NCBI GenBank assembly: GCA_017533785.1
Contig: JAFWII010000038.1
Location: forward strand, 1 to 35,682
Length of the DNA stretch: 35,682 nucleotides
From: Erysipelotrichaceae bacterium
Lineage (GTDB): Bacteria; Bacillota_I; Bacilli_A; Erysipelotrichales; Erysipelotrichaceae
Reading direction: 5' to 3'
The notes beneath the pieces are model-generated. The model saw only the letters and a program-made list of their open reading frames with translations. It made no database searches and was not told the DNA's origin. This document shows positions 1 to 8,545 of the stretch, piece after piece; position 1 is the stretch's first letter; each line of letters begins with the position of its first letter. Made by a program: the position numbers and the translations under genes.

Positions 1-633
1 GAGCCTGTCGCGGAAGAACCCGAAGTCGCTGAGGAACCCGTTGAGGAAGTTCCGCAGGAAACTGTCGAAGTGACCGAAGAGATCCCGGCAGAAGAAACTC
101 CTGAAGAACCAGCTGAAACGCTTGAGCCTGTTCAGGAAGAACCGGAAATCGTCGAAGAGCCCGTCCAGGAAGAAATCATTGAGGAAACTCCTGCCGAAGA
201 AATAAAAGAAGAGGATCCCGAGGCAGAAGACCGGATCGAGATCAAGATCGAGGAAGTTCCGAAATACAGCGAGGAAGATATCTACGCCAAGATCAACGAT
301 CTGTATCCTTACCTCTCTCTCGGATTCATCCGCTCTGTGTACGAACTCAAGGAAGTGATCGCGGAAGAGTATCCGCTGGATAAGGAAGTCATCGTACTTC
401 ACCGTATCCTCTTCACTTCCGTCGATGATCTCCGCCAGTTCGTTGAGATCGTATCGAATCACGGCTATAACGTGAATGTTGATGAAAACCAGTGTATCGT
501 CGATATCTTCAAGCAGTATCGGAATACCGACGGTCGTATCCTTACAAATATCTTTGAGATCGCGAACCAGGCAAGACTGCTGCGCGGTCAGTATGACGGA
601 TATCGTATTGATGTTGTCACCGAGGAGGACTAA
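1..633 (+). CDS. Glu/Pro-rich acidic protein, 5' end outside window
   Basis: The reading frame is open from base 1 without a required start, so this is the C-terminal part of a longer protein; the first in-window ATG (70) lies inside the same low-complexity stretch and is probably not the start. About 75 residues of Glu/Pro/Val repeats of the EEP type are followed by a folded-looking domain of about 125 residues, from roughly 240 to 630, with mixed charged and hydrophobic residues and no motif I recognise. The stop at 631 is followed 3 nt later by the next gene, whose ribosome site lies in this gene's last codons, so the two are translationally linked. Both share EEP-type repeats, which suggests a common role, possibly at the envelope. 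The function is unknown. Confidence 0.75.
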   Translation, partial: EPVAEEPEVAEEPVEEVPQETVEVTEEIPAEETPEEPAETLEPVQEEPEIVEEPVQEEIIEETPAEEIKEEDPEAEDRIEIKIEEVPKYSEEDIYAKINDLYPYLSLGFIRSVYELKEVIAEEYPLDKEVIVLHRILFTSVDDLRQFVEIVSNHGYNVNVDENQCIVDIFKQYRNTDGRILTNIFEIANQARLLRGQYDGYRIDVVTEED

Positions 634-636
634 AAA

Positions 637-1467
637 TTGCTGCCAGAAGAGAACGAAGGATTTGAGATCCCGTCATTTGTAGAAGCAAAGGACGATATTG
701 ACAAGTCTGTATTCCGTTTCGAAGAACCGGAAGTGAAGGCGGCTCCTGCCGACAACGGATACCGTCACCGCCACGCTTCCAACAACATTTCCAGCCATCT
801 GGCGGAAACTGTTGAAGAACCGGATGAGACCGAAGAGGAACCGGTCATCGAAGAGGAAACCGTTGAGGAACCGGTTCACGAAGAACCAAAACCCGCCCCG
901 GTGCAGAAGACTGCCCCGGTAAAGACGCCGGAACCGAACAGAGCGCCGAAAAAACGCAGAAGAAAGGTTTCCCCGGTCGTGATGGTGCTTGCGCTCATTG
1001 CGCTCATCATGGCTCTGGTCGCGCTCGTTCTGGGAACGATCTCGCTGTTCAACCATAACGCTCCGACTCCGACCCCGATCGTATCACCGACTCCGACCCC
1101 GACCGCTTCCGCGACCCCGGCTCCGTCCGCAACACCGGATGCTTCTGCAACACCGGACGCTTCCGCGAGCACGGAACCGACACCTTCAGCGGAACCGACG
1201 CAGGAAACGGCTGCTGTGATCGGCAGATACAGACTGCTGACAACGATGAACATCCGTACCGGACCGTCCACCGAATATGAGAAGATCGACCCTGCCAATA
1301 TTCCGTCCAAATACAAGGAAAACACTGACGGATCGATGATGGTCAAAGGCACGGTGATCGATGTCTATGAGCTCTCCGAAGACGGCGGCGTCATCTGGGG
1401 CAGGATCGGACCAAGCGCCTGGATCTGTATCGAAGACAACACAGCGCAATACGCCGAAGAACAATAA
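637..1467 (+). CDS. Membrane-anchored protein with C-terminal SH3-like domain
   Basis: The start is TTG at 637, chosen because AGGAGG at 623-628 sits 8 nt upstream and no ATG follows nearby. The 276-residue product has an acidic N-terminal half with EEP repeats, a Lys/Arg-rich patch (KKRRRK, about residue 105-110), one hydrophobic segment of about 25 residues (about 112-138), a Pro/Thr/Ser/Ala linker typical of wall-spanning or extracellular regions, and a C-terminal domain of about 80 residues beginning GRYRLLTTMNIRTGPS. That opening resembles the bacterial SH3 (SH3b) fold, which often binds peptidoglycan. The basic patch before the membrane segment predicts a cytoplasmic N-terminus and an outside SH3-like domain. 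No signal peptide is present. The wall-binding role is inference. Confidence 0.8.
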   Translation: MLPEENEGFEIPSFVEAKDDIDKSVFRFEEPEVKAAPADNGYRHRHASNNISSHLAETVEEPDETEEEPVIEEETVEEPVHEEPKPAPVQKTAPVKTPEPNRAPKKRRRKVSPVVMVLALIALIMALVALVLGTISLFNHNAPTPTPIVSPTPTPTASATPAPSATPDASATPDASASTEPTPSAEPTQETAAVIGRYRLLTTMNIRTGPSTEYEKIDPANIPSKYKENTDGSMMVKGTVIDVYELSEDGGVIWGRIGPSAWICIEDNTAQYAEEQ

Positions 1468-1479
1468 AGAATCCTTATG

Positions 1480-1510
1480 AAAGCTGTGCTGATTTGCACG
1501 GCTTTTAATT
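1480..1510 (+). terminator. Rho-independent terminator after the SH3-like gene
   Basis: A 10-bp stem pairs AAAGCTGTGC (1480-1489) with GCACGGCTTT (1496-1505), with one G-T wobble and a 6-nt loop. A short T-rich tail follows. It separates the preceding gene pair from the ecf operon promoter. Confidence 0.7.
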
Positions 1511-1538
1511 TGCTTACACTGATTAGGGCGGGTATAAT
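1510..1538 (+). promoter_or_regulatory. Sigma-A promoter, predicted leaderless start of ecfA1
   Basis: TTGCTT (1510-1515) and a perfect TATAAT (1533-1538) are separated by 17 bp. Only six bases (AAAAGA) lie between the -10 box and the ATG at 1545, so the expected transcription start coincides with the start codon. There is no room for a Shine-Dalgarno site. Confidence 0.8.
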
Positions 1539-1544
1539 AAAAGA

Positions 1545-2369
1545 ATGAACGCGATCGAAGTGAAAAATCTCAGTTACGCATATGATGCGCAGAAAGATGC
1601 TCTGCAGGGAGTGTCTTTTAACGTTGAAAAAGGTTCATATACAACGATCATCGGTCACAACGGATCCGGAAAATCGACGCTTGCCAAACTGATCGTCGGT
1701 CTGCTTGAGCCCAAGAACGGCGAGATCCTGATCGATGGCCTGAAGATGGAGGAGAAAAACCTCCCGCAGATCCGCAACAAGATCGGTATCGTATTCCAGA
1801 ATCCGGACAACCAGTTCATCGGTTCGACCGTGCGCGACGACATCGCGTTCGGTCTGGAGAACCATAAAGTGCCGACGGAGCAGATGAACGGGATCATCGA
1901 AGAGTATGCCGCTCTCGTCCGGATGCAGGATTTTCTCAATAGTGAGCCGGAGCACCTTTCCGGCGGTCAGAAACAAAGAGTCGCCATTGCAGGCGTACTG
2001 GCGATGAAGCCGGATATCATCGTTTTTGACGAAGCTACCAGCATGCTCGATCCGGTCGGCAAGGAAGAACTGAAACGGATGATCCGTTCCTTCCACGGAA
2101 ACGAGGATCTGACGATCATTTCGATCACCCACGATATCGAAGAGGCGTGCTTCAGCGACGAATGCATCGTTTTGAACGAAGGCAGGATCGTTCTTGAAGG
2201 CAAGCCGGAAGAAGTTTTCGCAGAAGCCGATCTGATGCGCAAGATCGGTCTGGATATCCCGTTCTCTTATTACGTCAAGAATCTTTTCAAGTCCAGGGGC
2301 ATCACGGTCCACGGAGATACGGCAGAAGCGATCGCGGAGGAATTATGGCAATTACATTCAAAAAGATGA
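1545..2369 (+). CDS. ecfA1: ECF transporter ATPase EcfA1
   Basis: This is one of two ATPases of the energy-coupling factor transporter module, which powers uptake of vitamins and metals delivered by separate substrate-binding S proteins. Its 274 residues carry Walker A GHNGSGKS (37-44), a Q-loop glutamine (85), signature LSGGQ (138-142) and Walker B IIVFDE (158-163). The DEATSMLDP sequence is typical of EcfA1. The 3' end overlaps ecfA2 by 25 nt, and the order A1-A2-T-truA is a conserved Bacillota arrangement. No S component is seen in the window, so the module is probably shared by several S proteins encoded elsewhere (Group II ECF). A promoter directly abuts the ATG, predicting a leaderless mRNA. 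Confidence 0.95.
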   Translation: MNAIEVKNLSYAYDAQKDALQGVSFNVEKGSYTTIIGHNGSGKSTLAKLIVGLLEPKNGEILIDGLKMEEKNLPQIRNKIGIVFQNPDNQFIGSTVRDDIAFGLENHKVPTEQMNGIIEEYAALVRMQDFLNSEPEHLSGGQKQRVAIAGVLAMKPDIIVFDEATSMLDPVGKEELKRMIRSFHGNEDLTIISITHDIEEACFSDECIVLNEGRIVLEGKPEEVFAEADLMRKIGLDIPFSYYVKNLFKSRGITVHGDTAEAIAEELWQLHSKR

Positions 2370-3199
2370 ACCATACCTATTCTCCGGATATGCCGTATGC
2401 CTTTCACGCATTGAAGGACATCGACCTGGAGATAGAAGAAAAAAAGATCACCGCGATCATCGGCCATACCGGAAGCGGAAAATCGACGCTGGTCCAGCAC
2501 CTTAACGCGCTGCTGCTTCCTTCCAGCGGAGAAGTCGAAGTCGCGGGTTTCACCGTTACTTCTGACAAGAAGCCGAAAAATCTGAAACAGCTGCGCCAGA
2601 AAGTCGGGCTCGTTTTCCAGTTCAGCGAATACCAGCTGTTTGAGGATACGATCCTGAAGGACATCGCCTTCGGCCCGAAGAATTTCGGTGTTTCAGAGGA
2701 AGAGGCAGTCAAACGCGCACGCGCCGCACTGAAGATCGTCGGTCTGGATTCTTCCTTTGAAGAACGTTCGCCGCTCGATCTTTCCGGTGGTCAGAAACGC
2801 CGTGTCGCTATCGCAGGTATCCTGGCGATGGACCCGGAGATCATCGTTCTAGACGAACCGACAGCCGGACTCGATCCGCACGGTTCCCGCGAAATGATCA
2901 AACTTTTCCATACCCTGAATAAAGAACAGGGCAAGACGATCATCCTGATCAGTCATGACAACGAGATCGTCTACCGCTATACCGACAACACCGTGATCAT
3001 GGACCATGGTGAAGTCATCTACAGCGGTCCGACGAAAGAACTGTTTGAGAGCGACGAGCTCGTCGAGAAATACAGCCTGGTGCTTCCGCAGCTTCTGGAA
3101 CTGAAGAGTCAGCTGCAGAAAAAGGGCTTCTCTCTGAAGAAACACTACGATGACCTTGAAGCGCTGATCAAAGATGCAGCGAAAGAGGTGAAGCGATGA
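2345..3199 (+). CDS. ecfA2: ECF transporter ATPase EcfA2
   Basis: This is the second ATPase of the ECF module, expected to form a heterodimer with EcfA1 on the cytoplasmic face of EcfT. The 284-residue protein has Walker A GHTGSGKS (40-47), signature LSGGQ (146-150) and Walker B IIVLDE (166-171) followed by PTAGLDP. The C-terminal extension of about 65 residues after the switch His (SHD) is usual for EcfA proteins. The start ATG lies inside the end of ecfA1 and has GGAGG (2336-2340) just upstream. The stop overlaps the ecfT start as ATGA, indicating translational coupling and balanced subunit production. Confidence 0.95.
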   Translation: MAITFKKMNHTYSPDMPYAFHALKDIDLEIEEKKITAIIGHTGSGKSTLVQHLNALLLPSSGEVEVAGFTVTSDKKPKNLKQLRQKVGLVFQFSEYQLFEDTILKDIAFGPKNFGVSEEEAVKRARAALKIVGLDSSFEERSPLDLSGGQKRRVAIAGILAMDPEIIVLDEPTAGLDPHGSREMIKLFHTLNKEQGKTIILISHDNEIVYRYTDNTVIMDHGEVIYSGPTKELFESDELVEKYSLVLPQLLELKSQLQKKGFSLKKHYDDLEALIKDAAKEVKR

Positions 3200-3996
3200 A
3201 CAATATCGTATTCGGTAAATACATCCCGATCGACAGCGTGCTTCACCGCTGCGACCCGCGCGCCAAGATCACTGCGCTTTTCCTGATCCTGATCGCGATC
3301 TTCCTGCCTGCCGGCTGGTACGGTTTTGCGCTGATCGGCGCTTTCCTCGTGATCGGCCTTCTGATCGCGAAGCTGCGTCCCGGCATGGTGCTGAAAGCCT
3401 TTAAGCCGATGCTGTTCATGATGCTGTTCCTGCTCGTTATCAACATCTTCAGTGTAAAGACAGGAGACCTCTGGTTTTCCTGGAAATTCATCAATATCTA
3501 CAGCGATGCTGTTCTGAATACCCTGTACATCGTCATCCGCCTGCTGCTGATGGTCACGCTGACCACGCTGCTGACGGCGACGACGAAACCGCTCGAACTG
3601 ACGCTCGGCCTTGAACAGCTGATGAAGCCGCTGGCCAAACTGCATGTGCCGACCCACGAGATCGCCATGATGATCTCGATCGCACTTCGTTTCATCCCGA
3701 CGATCATTGAAGAGACCGAACGCATCATGAATGCCCAGAAGAGCCGTGGCGTCGACTTTGACGAGGGCAGCCTGAAAGAAAAGATCAGCGCCATCCTGTC
3801 GCTGATCGTTCCGCTTTTCTCTGTCGCGTTCCAGAGAGCGGATGACCTGGCAAATGCCATGGAAGCGCGCGGTTATGTGCCGGGCGCGGAGAGAACGCGT
3901 TATAAGGAACTGATCTATCAGGGCAGGGATCACGTGCTGCGGATCCTGTCGCTGCTCATACTGGCCGGAACCATCGTTTTGGCTTTCGTATTATGA
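3196..3996 (+). CDS. ecfT: ECF transporter transmembrane protein EcfT
   Basis: EcfT is the membrane scaffold that links the EcfA ATPases to the substrate-binding S proteins. The 266-residue product has several hydrophobic segments (about residues 28-60, 70-92, 105-130, 245-266). The cytoplasmic coupling region contains the two short Arg-Gly motifs expected for the family, SRG in QKSRGVDFDEG and ARG in AMEARGYVPG, which contact the two ATPases. The gene overlaps ecfA2 (ATGA at 3196-3199) and truA (ATGA at 3993-3996). Confidence 0.95.
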   Translation: MNNIVFGKYIPIDSVLHRCDPRAKITALFLILIAIFLPAGWYGFALIGAFLVIGLLIAKLRPGMVLKAFKPMLFMMLFLLVINIFSVKTGDLWFSWKFINIYSDAVLNTLYIVIRLLLMVTLTTLLTATTKPLELTLGLEQLMKPLAKLHVPTHEIAMMISIALRFIPTIIEETERIMNAQKSRGVDFDEGSLKEKISAILSLIVPLFSVAFQRADDLANAMEARGYVPGAERTRYKELIYQGRDHVLRILSLLILAGTIVLAFVL

Positions 3997-4775
3997 GATA
4001 TAAAGTCACACTTTCATACGTCGGCAGCGGTTATGCCGGTTTCCAGAGTCAGATCAACGGCCGGACGATCCAGGATGAGATCGAACGGGCGCTGCTGACG
4101 ATTTTTCGCAAGCCGCTGCGGATCGTTTCCGCTTCGAGGACCGACCAGGGCGTGCACGCCTACGGGCAGGTCTTTCATTTCGATGCGGAAGAGAAGGACC
4201 CGCGCAAGCTGAAATACAGCATGAACGGACTGCTGCCTCCGGATATCCATATCAACAGCGTGGAGTCGGTCAGCGCGGAATTCCATGCCCGCTACCAGGT
4301 CAAAGCGAAGACCTATGCCTATCTGATCAACAACGGGGAACGCGATGTCTTCTATGAAAAGAGGGCATTTCAGTGTCATTACGACCTTGACTATGCAAAG
4401 ATGGAAGAGTGCTGCCGGATCTTCCTGGGGACCCATGACTTCGGTTCCTTCAACACTTCCACCTATGAGGAACATCCGGACCAGGTCCGCACGGTCTATG
4501 TCTGCAGGCTGATCCGTCATGGCGACCGGCTGGTGCTGCTTTTCAAGGGCAGCGGCTTTTTGCGCCACATGGTGCGGATCATGACCGGCATGATCTTTGA
4601 AGTCGGCAGAGGAAAGAAAACGATCGCGGAGGTGCAGGAGTTCCTGGACCATCCGTGCAAATCCAAACGCCGCTACAACATCGATCCCAGCGGACTGTAT
4701 CTGCTGAAGATCGACTACATGAATGAAGAAGACTATCTGTTAAAGAAGGAAAGATATTTGTATGGAGAGAGATAA
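3993..4775 (+). CDS. truA: tRNA pseudouridine(38-40) synthase TruA
   Basis: TruA isomerises uridines 38, 39 and 40 in the anticodon arm of tRNAs. The catalytic aspartate is D51, in the family motif SRTDQGVHA (48-56). The GSGFLRHMVRIM segment towards the C-terminus is also conserved. The 260-residue length is normal. The gene starts in an ATGA overlap with ecfT, and its last 14 nt overlap uvrA. Placement after ecfT is a well-known Bacillota synteny rather than a functional link. Confidence 0.96.
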   Translation: MRYKVTLSYVGSGYAGFQSQINGRTIQDEIERALLTIFRKPLRIVSASRTDQGVHAYGQVFHFDAEEKDPRKLKYSMNGLLPPDIHINSVESVSAEFHARYQVKAKTYAYLINNGERDVFYEKRAFQCHYDLDYAKMEECCRIFLGTHDFGSFNTSTYEEHPDQVRTVYVCRLIRHGDRLVLLFKGSGFLRHMVRIMTGMIFEVGRGKKTIAEVQEFLDHPCKSKRRYNIDPSGLYLLKIDYMNEEDYLLKKERYLYGER

Positions 4776-7596
4776 GATCATCATCCGCGGAGCCCGCGAG
4801 AATAATCTGAAAAGTGTGGATATCGATCTCCCGCGCAACAGTTTCATCGTCATGACAGGTCTTTCCGGCTCCGGCAAGACCTCTTTGGCTTTCGATACTC
4901 TCTACGCGGAAGGACAGAGACGCTATGTCGAGTCTCTTTCTTCCTACGCCCGGCAGTTTCTGGGCGGCGTCGATAAGCCGGACGTCGACCTGATCGAAGG
5001 ACTTTCACCCTCGATCGCGATCGATCAGAAGACCACCAACAACAACCCGCGTTCCACTGTCGGTACGATCACTGAGATCTACGATTTCCTGCGTCTGCTC
5101 TATGCCCGCACCGGTGACGCCTACTGTCCGAACCATCACCAGAAGATCGAAGCGATGACCGTTCAGGAGATGGTCAGCCGGATCGGTGAATTCCCGGAAG
5201 GGAGCCGTCTGGAGATCATCGCCAACGCCGTCGTCAACCGCAAAGGAACGTTTAAGGACTACTTTGAAAAACTGAAGAAAGAGGGCTATCTGCGCGTCTA
5301 TGTGGACGGCACTTTATACCTGATCGAAGAAGTTCCGGAGCTTGAGAAAAACAAGCGCCATACGATCGAGGTCGTCGTCGACCGCCTCGTAAAGCGCGAA
5401 GGCATCGAGACCCGTCTGAACGACTCTCTGGAGCTCGCCCTCAAACTGACGGAAGGGACCTGCATCGTCAAGCGCGGTGAGGAAAGAACGCTCTTCTCCT
5501 CCAATTTTGCCTGCCCGATCTGCGGTTTCACCGTTCCGAAGCTGGAGCCCCGGCTGTTCAGTTTCAACTCGCCGCTGGGCGCCTGCCCCAACTGCAAGGG
5601 CCTCGGCATCACCATGGAAGTCGGGATCGACTCCCTGATCCCGAACCCTGAGCTCAGCATTGCCCAGGGCGGCATCCGCTATTTCAAGAACACCGTCGGC
5701 ACCGAAAACCTCGAATGGCAGAACTTCAGGGCCCTGCTGACGCACTACAACATCGACATGCATAAGCCGCTGAAGGATTTCAGCAAGGACGAGATGGACA
5801 TCATCCTCTACGGTTCGAGAGTCCCGATCGCCTACGAGATCACCAGCAGCGGCGGCATCCATTATCAGAAGAATACGATCATCGAAGGCGTTAAGACGCT
5901 CATCGAGCGCCGCTTTGACGAGACGACTTCGGCGATGTCCAAAGAATACTACCAGAGCTACATGGTCGAATCGGTCTGCCGTGAATGCAGCGGCGCCCGT
6001 CTGAACGACAAGGTGCTCAGCGTCCGCGTCGGCGACAAGAACATCCATGAATTCACCGAGCTTTCGATCGAGAAGGCGGCCAAGTGGATCGATGATCTTG
6101 AACTCTCGCCGATGAAGAGGGAGATCGCCCGTCTGCTTCTGGAGGAACTGCGTTCCCGTCTCGGCTTCCTGAATGACGTCGGACTCGACTACCTGACTCT
6201 GAACCGCAATGCCGGTACGCTCTCCGGCGGCGAAGCCCAGCGTATCCGTCTGGCGACCCAGATCGGCTCGATGCTGACAGGGGTCATCTACGTTCTGGAC
6301 GAACCTTCGATCGGTCTGCATCAGAAAGACAACCGCAAGCTGATCGATACCCTGAAACGCATGCGCGACCTCGGCAACACCGTGATCGTCGTGGAACACG
6401 ATATGGAGACGATGCTGGAAAGCGATTTCCTGGTCGACATCGGTCCCGGTGCCGGCAAAGAGGGCGGCCGCATCGTCGCAGCCGGAACCCCGCAGGAAGT
6501 CATGGCGAACCCCAAAAGCATCACCGGCCTGTATCTCAGCGGCAAAAAGGAGATCCCGGTCCCCGCGAAGCGCAGGGAAGGGAATGGCAGAAGCCTGAAA
6601 GTGATCGGCGCCACCGAGAACAACCTGAAGAACATCGACGTTGAATTCCCGTTAGGGAAGTTCATCTGCGTCTCGGGCGTTTCCGGCTCCGGCAAATCCA
6701 CTTTGGTCAACGAGATCCTGACCAAGGGCGTCCAGCAGTCGCTGAACCGGGTACGGATCGTTCCCGGAAAACACAAGAAGATCCTCGGTCTGGAGAATAT
6801 CGACAAGGTCGTCGCGATCTCCCAGGATCCGATCGGCCGCACCCCGCGAAGCAACCCGGCGACCTATACAGGCGTTTTCGATGATATCCGCGATCTGTAC
6901 GCGATGACACCGGATGCCAAGGAACGCGGCTACGATAAGGGACGCTTCTCCTTCAATGTTCCGGGCGGACGCTGCGAAGCCTGTCAGGGCGACGGCGTGA
7001 AGCGCATCTCCATGCTGTTCGTGCCGGATGTCTACGTCGAATGTGAAGCCTGCCGCGGCAGGAGATACAACAACGAGACGCTGGCAGTCAAATATAAAGG
7101 CAAGAGCATCTATGACGTACTCAAGATGAACGTGAAGGAAGCGCTGGAGTTCTTCCGCAACGTGCCCAAGATCCGTCATAAGCTGCAGATCCTTTACGAT
7201 GTAGGCCTCGCCTATATCGAACTCGGGCAGAGCGCGACCACGCTCTCCGGCGGTGAAGCACAGCGTGTCAAGCTTGCTTCCGAACTGCAGAAGAAGCCGA
7301 CCGGCAAGACGCTGTTCGTGCTGGATGAGCCGACGACCGGTCTTCATACCGACGACGTCGCCAAGCTGATCACGATCATCGACCGGATCGTCGACAACGG
7401 GGATACCGTTCTCGTGATCGAACACAATCTGGACGTTCTGAAATGCGCAGACCATATCATCGACCTTGGTCCGGATGGCGGTGACCGCGGCGGCACGATC
7501 GTCGTCACCGGCACTCCGGAAGAGGTCGCAGCATCAGGTAAGGGCTACACATCCGAGTATGTGCGGTTAGCCCTGGGAGGTTATCATGGGCAGTAA
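4762..7596 (+). CDS. uvrA: Excinuclease ABC subunit A
   Basis: UvrA recognises bulky DNA damage and loads UvrB in nucleotide excision repair. The 944-residue protein is full length. It has two ABC ATPase modules: Walker A GLSGSGKT (33-40) with signature LSGGEAQ near 487, and Walker A GVSGSGKST from 639 with a second LSGGEAQ near 830. Two zinc-binding sets are visible, C251/C254/C275/C278 and C738/C741/C761/C764. The start ATG at 4762 lies 14 nt inside truA. uvrA is more often adjacent to uvrB; here it sits between truA and hprK, and no uvrB is seen in the window. Confidence 0.97.
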   Translation: MERDKIIIRGARENNLKSVDIDLPRNSFIVMTGLSGSGKTSLAFDTLYAEGQRRYVESLSSYARQFLGGVDKPDVDLIEGLSPSIAIDQKTTNNNPRSTVGTITEIYDFLRLLYARTGDAYCPNHHQKIEAMTVQEMVSRIGEFPEGSRLEIIANAVVNRKGTFKDYFEKLKKEGYLRVYVDGTLYLIEEVPELEKNKRHTIEVVVDRLVKREGIETRLNDSLELALKLTEGTCIVKRGEERTLFSSNFACPICGFTVPKLEPRLFSFNSPLGACPNCKGLGITMEVGIDSLIPNPELSIAQGGIRYFKNTVGTENLEWQNFRALLTHYNIDMHKPLKDFSKDEMDIILYGSRVPIAYEITSSGGIHYQKNTIIEGVKTLIERRFDETTSAMSKEYYQSYMVESVCRECSGARLNDKVLSVRVGDKNIHEFTELSIEKAAKWIDDLELSPMKREIARLLLEELRSRLGFLNDVGLDYLTLNRNAGTLSGGEAQRIRLATQIGSMLTGVIYVLDEPSIGLHQKDNRKLIDTLKRMRDLGNTVIVVEHDMETMLESDFLVDIGPGAGKEGGRIVAAGTPQEVMANPKSITGLYLSGKKEIPVPAKRREGNGRSLKVIGATENNLKNIDVEFPLGKFICVSGVSGSGKSTLVNEILTKGVQQSLNRVRIVPGKHKKILGLENIDKVVAISQDPIGRTPRSNPATYTGVFDDIRDLYAMTPDAKERGYDKGRFSFNVPGGRCEACQGDGVKRISMLFVPDVYVECEACRGRRYNNETLAVKYKGKSIYDVLKMNVKEALEFFRNVPKIRHKLQILYDVGLAYIELGQSATTLSGGEAQRVKLASELQKKPTGKTLFVLDEPTTGLHTDDVAKLITIIDRIVDNGDTVLVIEHNLDVLKCADHIIDLGPDGGDRGGTIVVTGTPEEVAASGKGYTSEYVRLALGGYHGQ

Positions 7597-8545
7597 TCAG
7601 GAACTCAGCAAGCGGGTATATGTATCCGAACTGAAGGAATACTTTCATCTGAAACAGATCACCGGCGGCGAAGAAAGCCTCAAGCGCTGGATCATCGCCC
7701 CGGATATCAACCGTCCCGGTCTCGAACTGGCAGGCTATAAGGATACGACCGACCTCAAGCGGGTCGTCATCATCGGCAATAAGGAATGCAACGTCCTGAA
7801 CACGATGGATTACCAGACGCAGAGAGCGCGCTTTGAATTCATCACCGACTCCTATACGCCCTGCATCATCATGACCGGCGGCAACAAAGCGCCGGCAGCT
7901 CTGATCGAGATCGCCAACCTGCGCGATTTCCCGGTCTTTGAAACGGACTGGGTGACCTATATGACGATCCAGAACGTTGTCGGCTACCTGAGCCGGAAGC
8001 TCGCCCCGGACACCAGCATGCACGGCGTCATGTTGAATATCTACGGCAAAGGCGTTCTGATCACCGGCCAGAGCGGGATCGGTAAATCCGAGCTGGCGCT
8101 GGAACTGATCCGTCGCGGGCATACTTTCATCTCCGATGACCGGGTCGAGATCTCCCGGATCCAGAATGACCTGGTCTGCCGCGCTCCCGAGATCCTGAAA
8201 GGGATGCTGGAGATCCGCGGTGTCGGCATCATCGATATCAATGCGATGTTCGGCGCCTCCACGCTTCTTGAGAACTGCAACCTGGATCTTGTGATCCGGC
8301 TTGAGGATTACGGGGAAACGCATGAAAACAACCGTCTCTCCTATCCGCAGGATTCGATCGATATCCTCGGTCTATCCCGGCCGGTCCTGAATATCCCGAT
8401 CACCCCGGGCCGTCTGCTGAGTGTCATCATCGAGGCGGCGGTCTCCAATTTCCGGCTGATGGAAAAGGGGATCAACAGTACAGAAGACTTCAAGGAACGT
8501 GTCTTCCGTGTCATCAGTGAGAAAAACAAAGGAGCCGGCGTATGA
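7586..8545 (+). CDS. hprK: HPr kinase/phosphorylase
   Basis: HprK phosphorylates Ser46 of the phosphocarrier HPr using ATP or pyrophosphate, and reverses this by phosphorolysis that releases pyrophosphate. It controls carbon catabolite repression in Bacillota. The 319-residue product shows the conserved MHGV histidine (146), Walker A GQSGIGKS (161-168), the acidic pair SDD (183-185) and the HprK signature LEIRGVGIIDI (208-218). The start at 7586 follows GGGAGG (7576-7581) and overlaps uvrA by 11 nt. It overlaps the downstream lgt start by ATGA, as in the hprK-lgt-ppaX cluster of Bacillus. Confidence 0.97.
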   Translation: MGSNQELSKRVYVSELKEYFHLKQITGGEESLKRWIIAPDINRPGLELAGYKDTTDLKRVVIIGNKECNVLNTMDYQTQRARFEFITDSYTPCIIMTGGNKAPAALIEIANLRDFPVFETDWVTYMTIQNVVGYLSRKLAPDTSMHGVMLNIYGKGVLITGQSGIGKSELALELIRRGHTFISDDRVEISRIQNDLVCRAPEILKGMLEIRGVGIIDINAMFGASTLLENCNLDLVIRLEDYGETHENNRLSYPQDSIDILGLSRPVLNIPITPGRLLSVIIEAAVSNFRLMEKGINSTEDFKERVFRVISEKNKGAGV

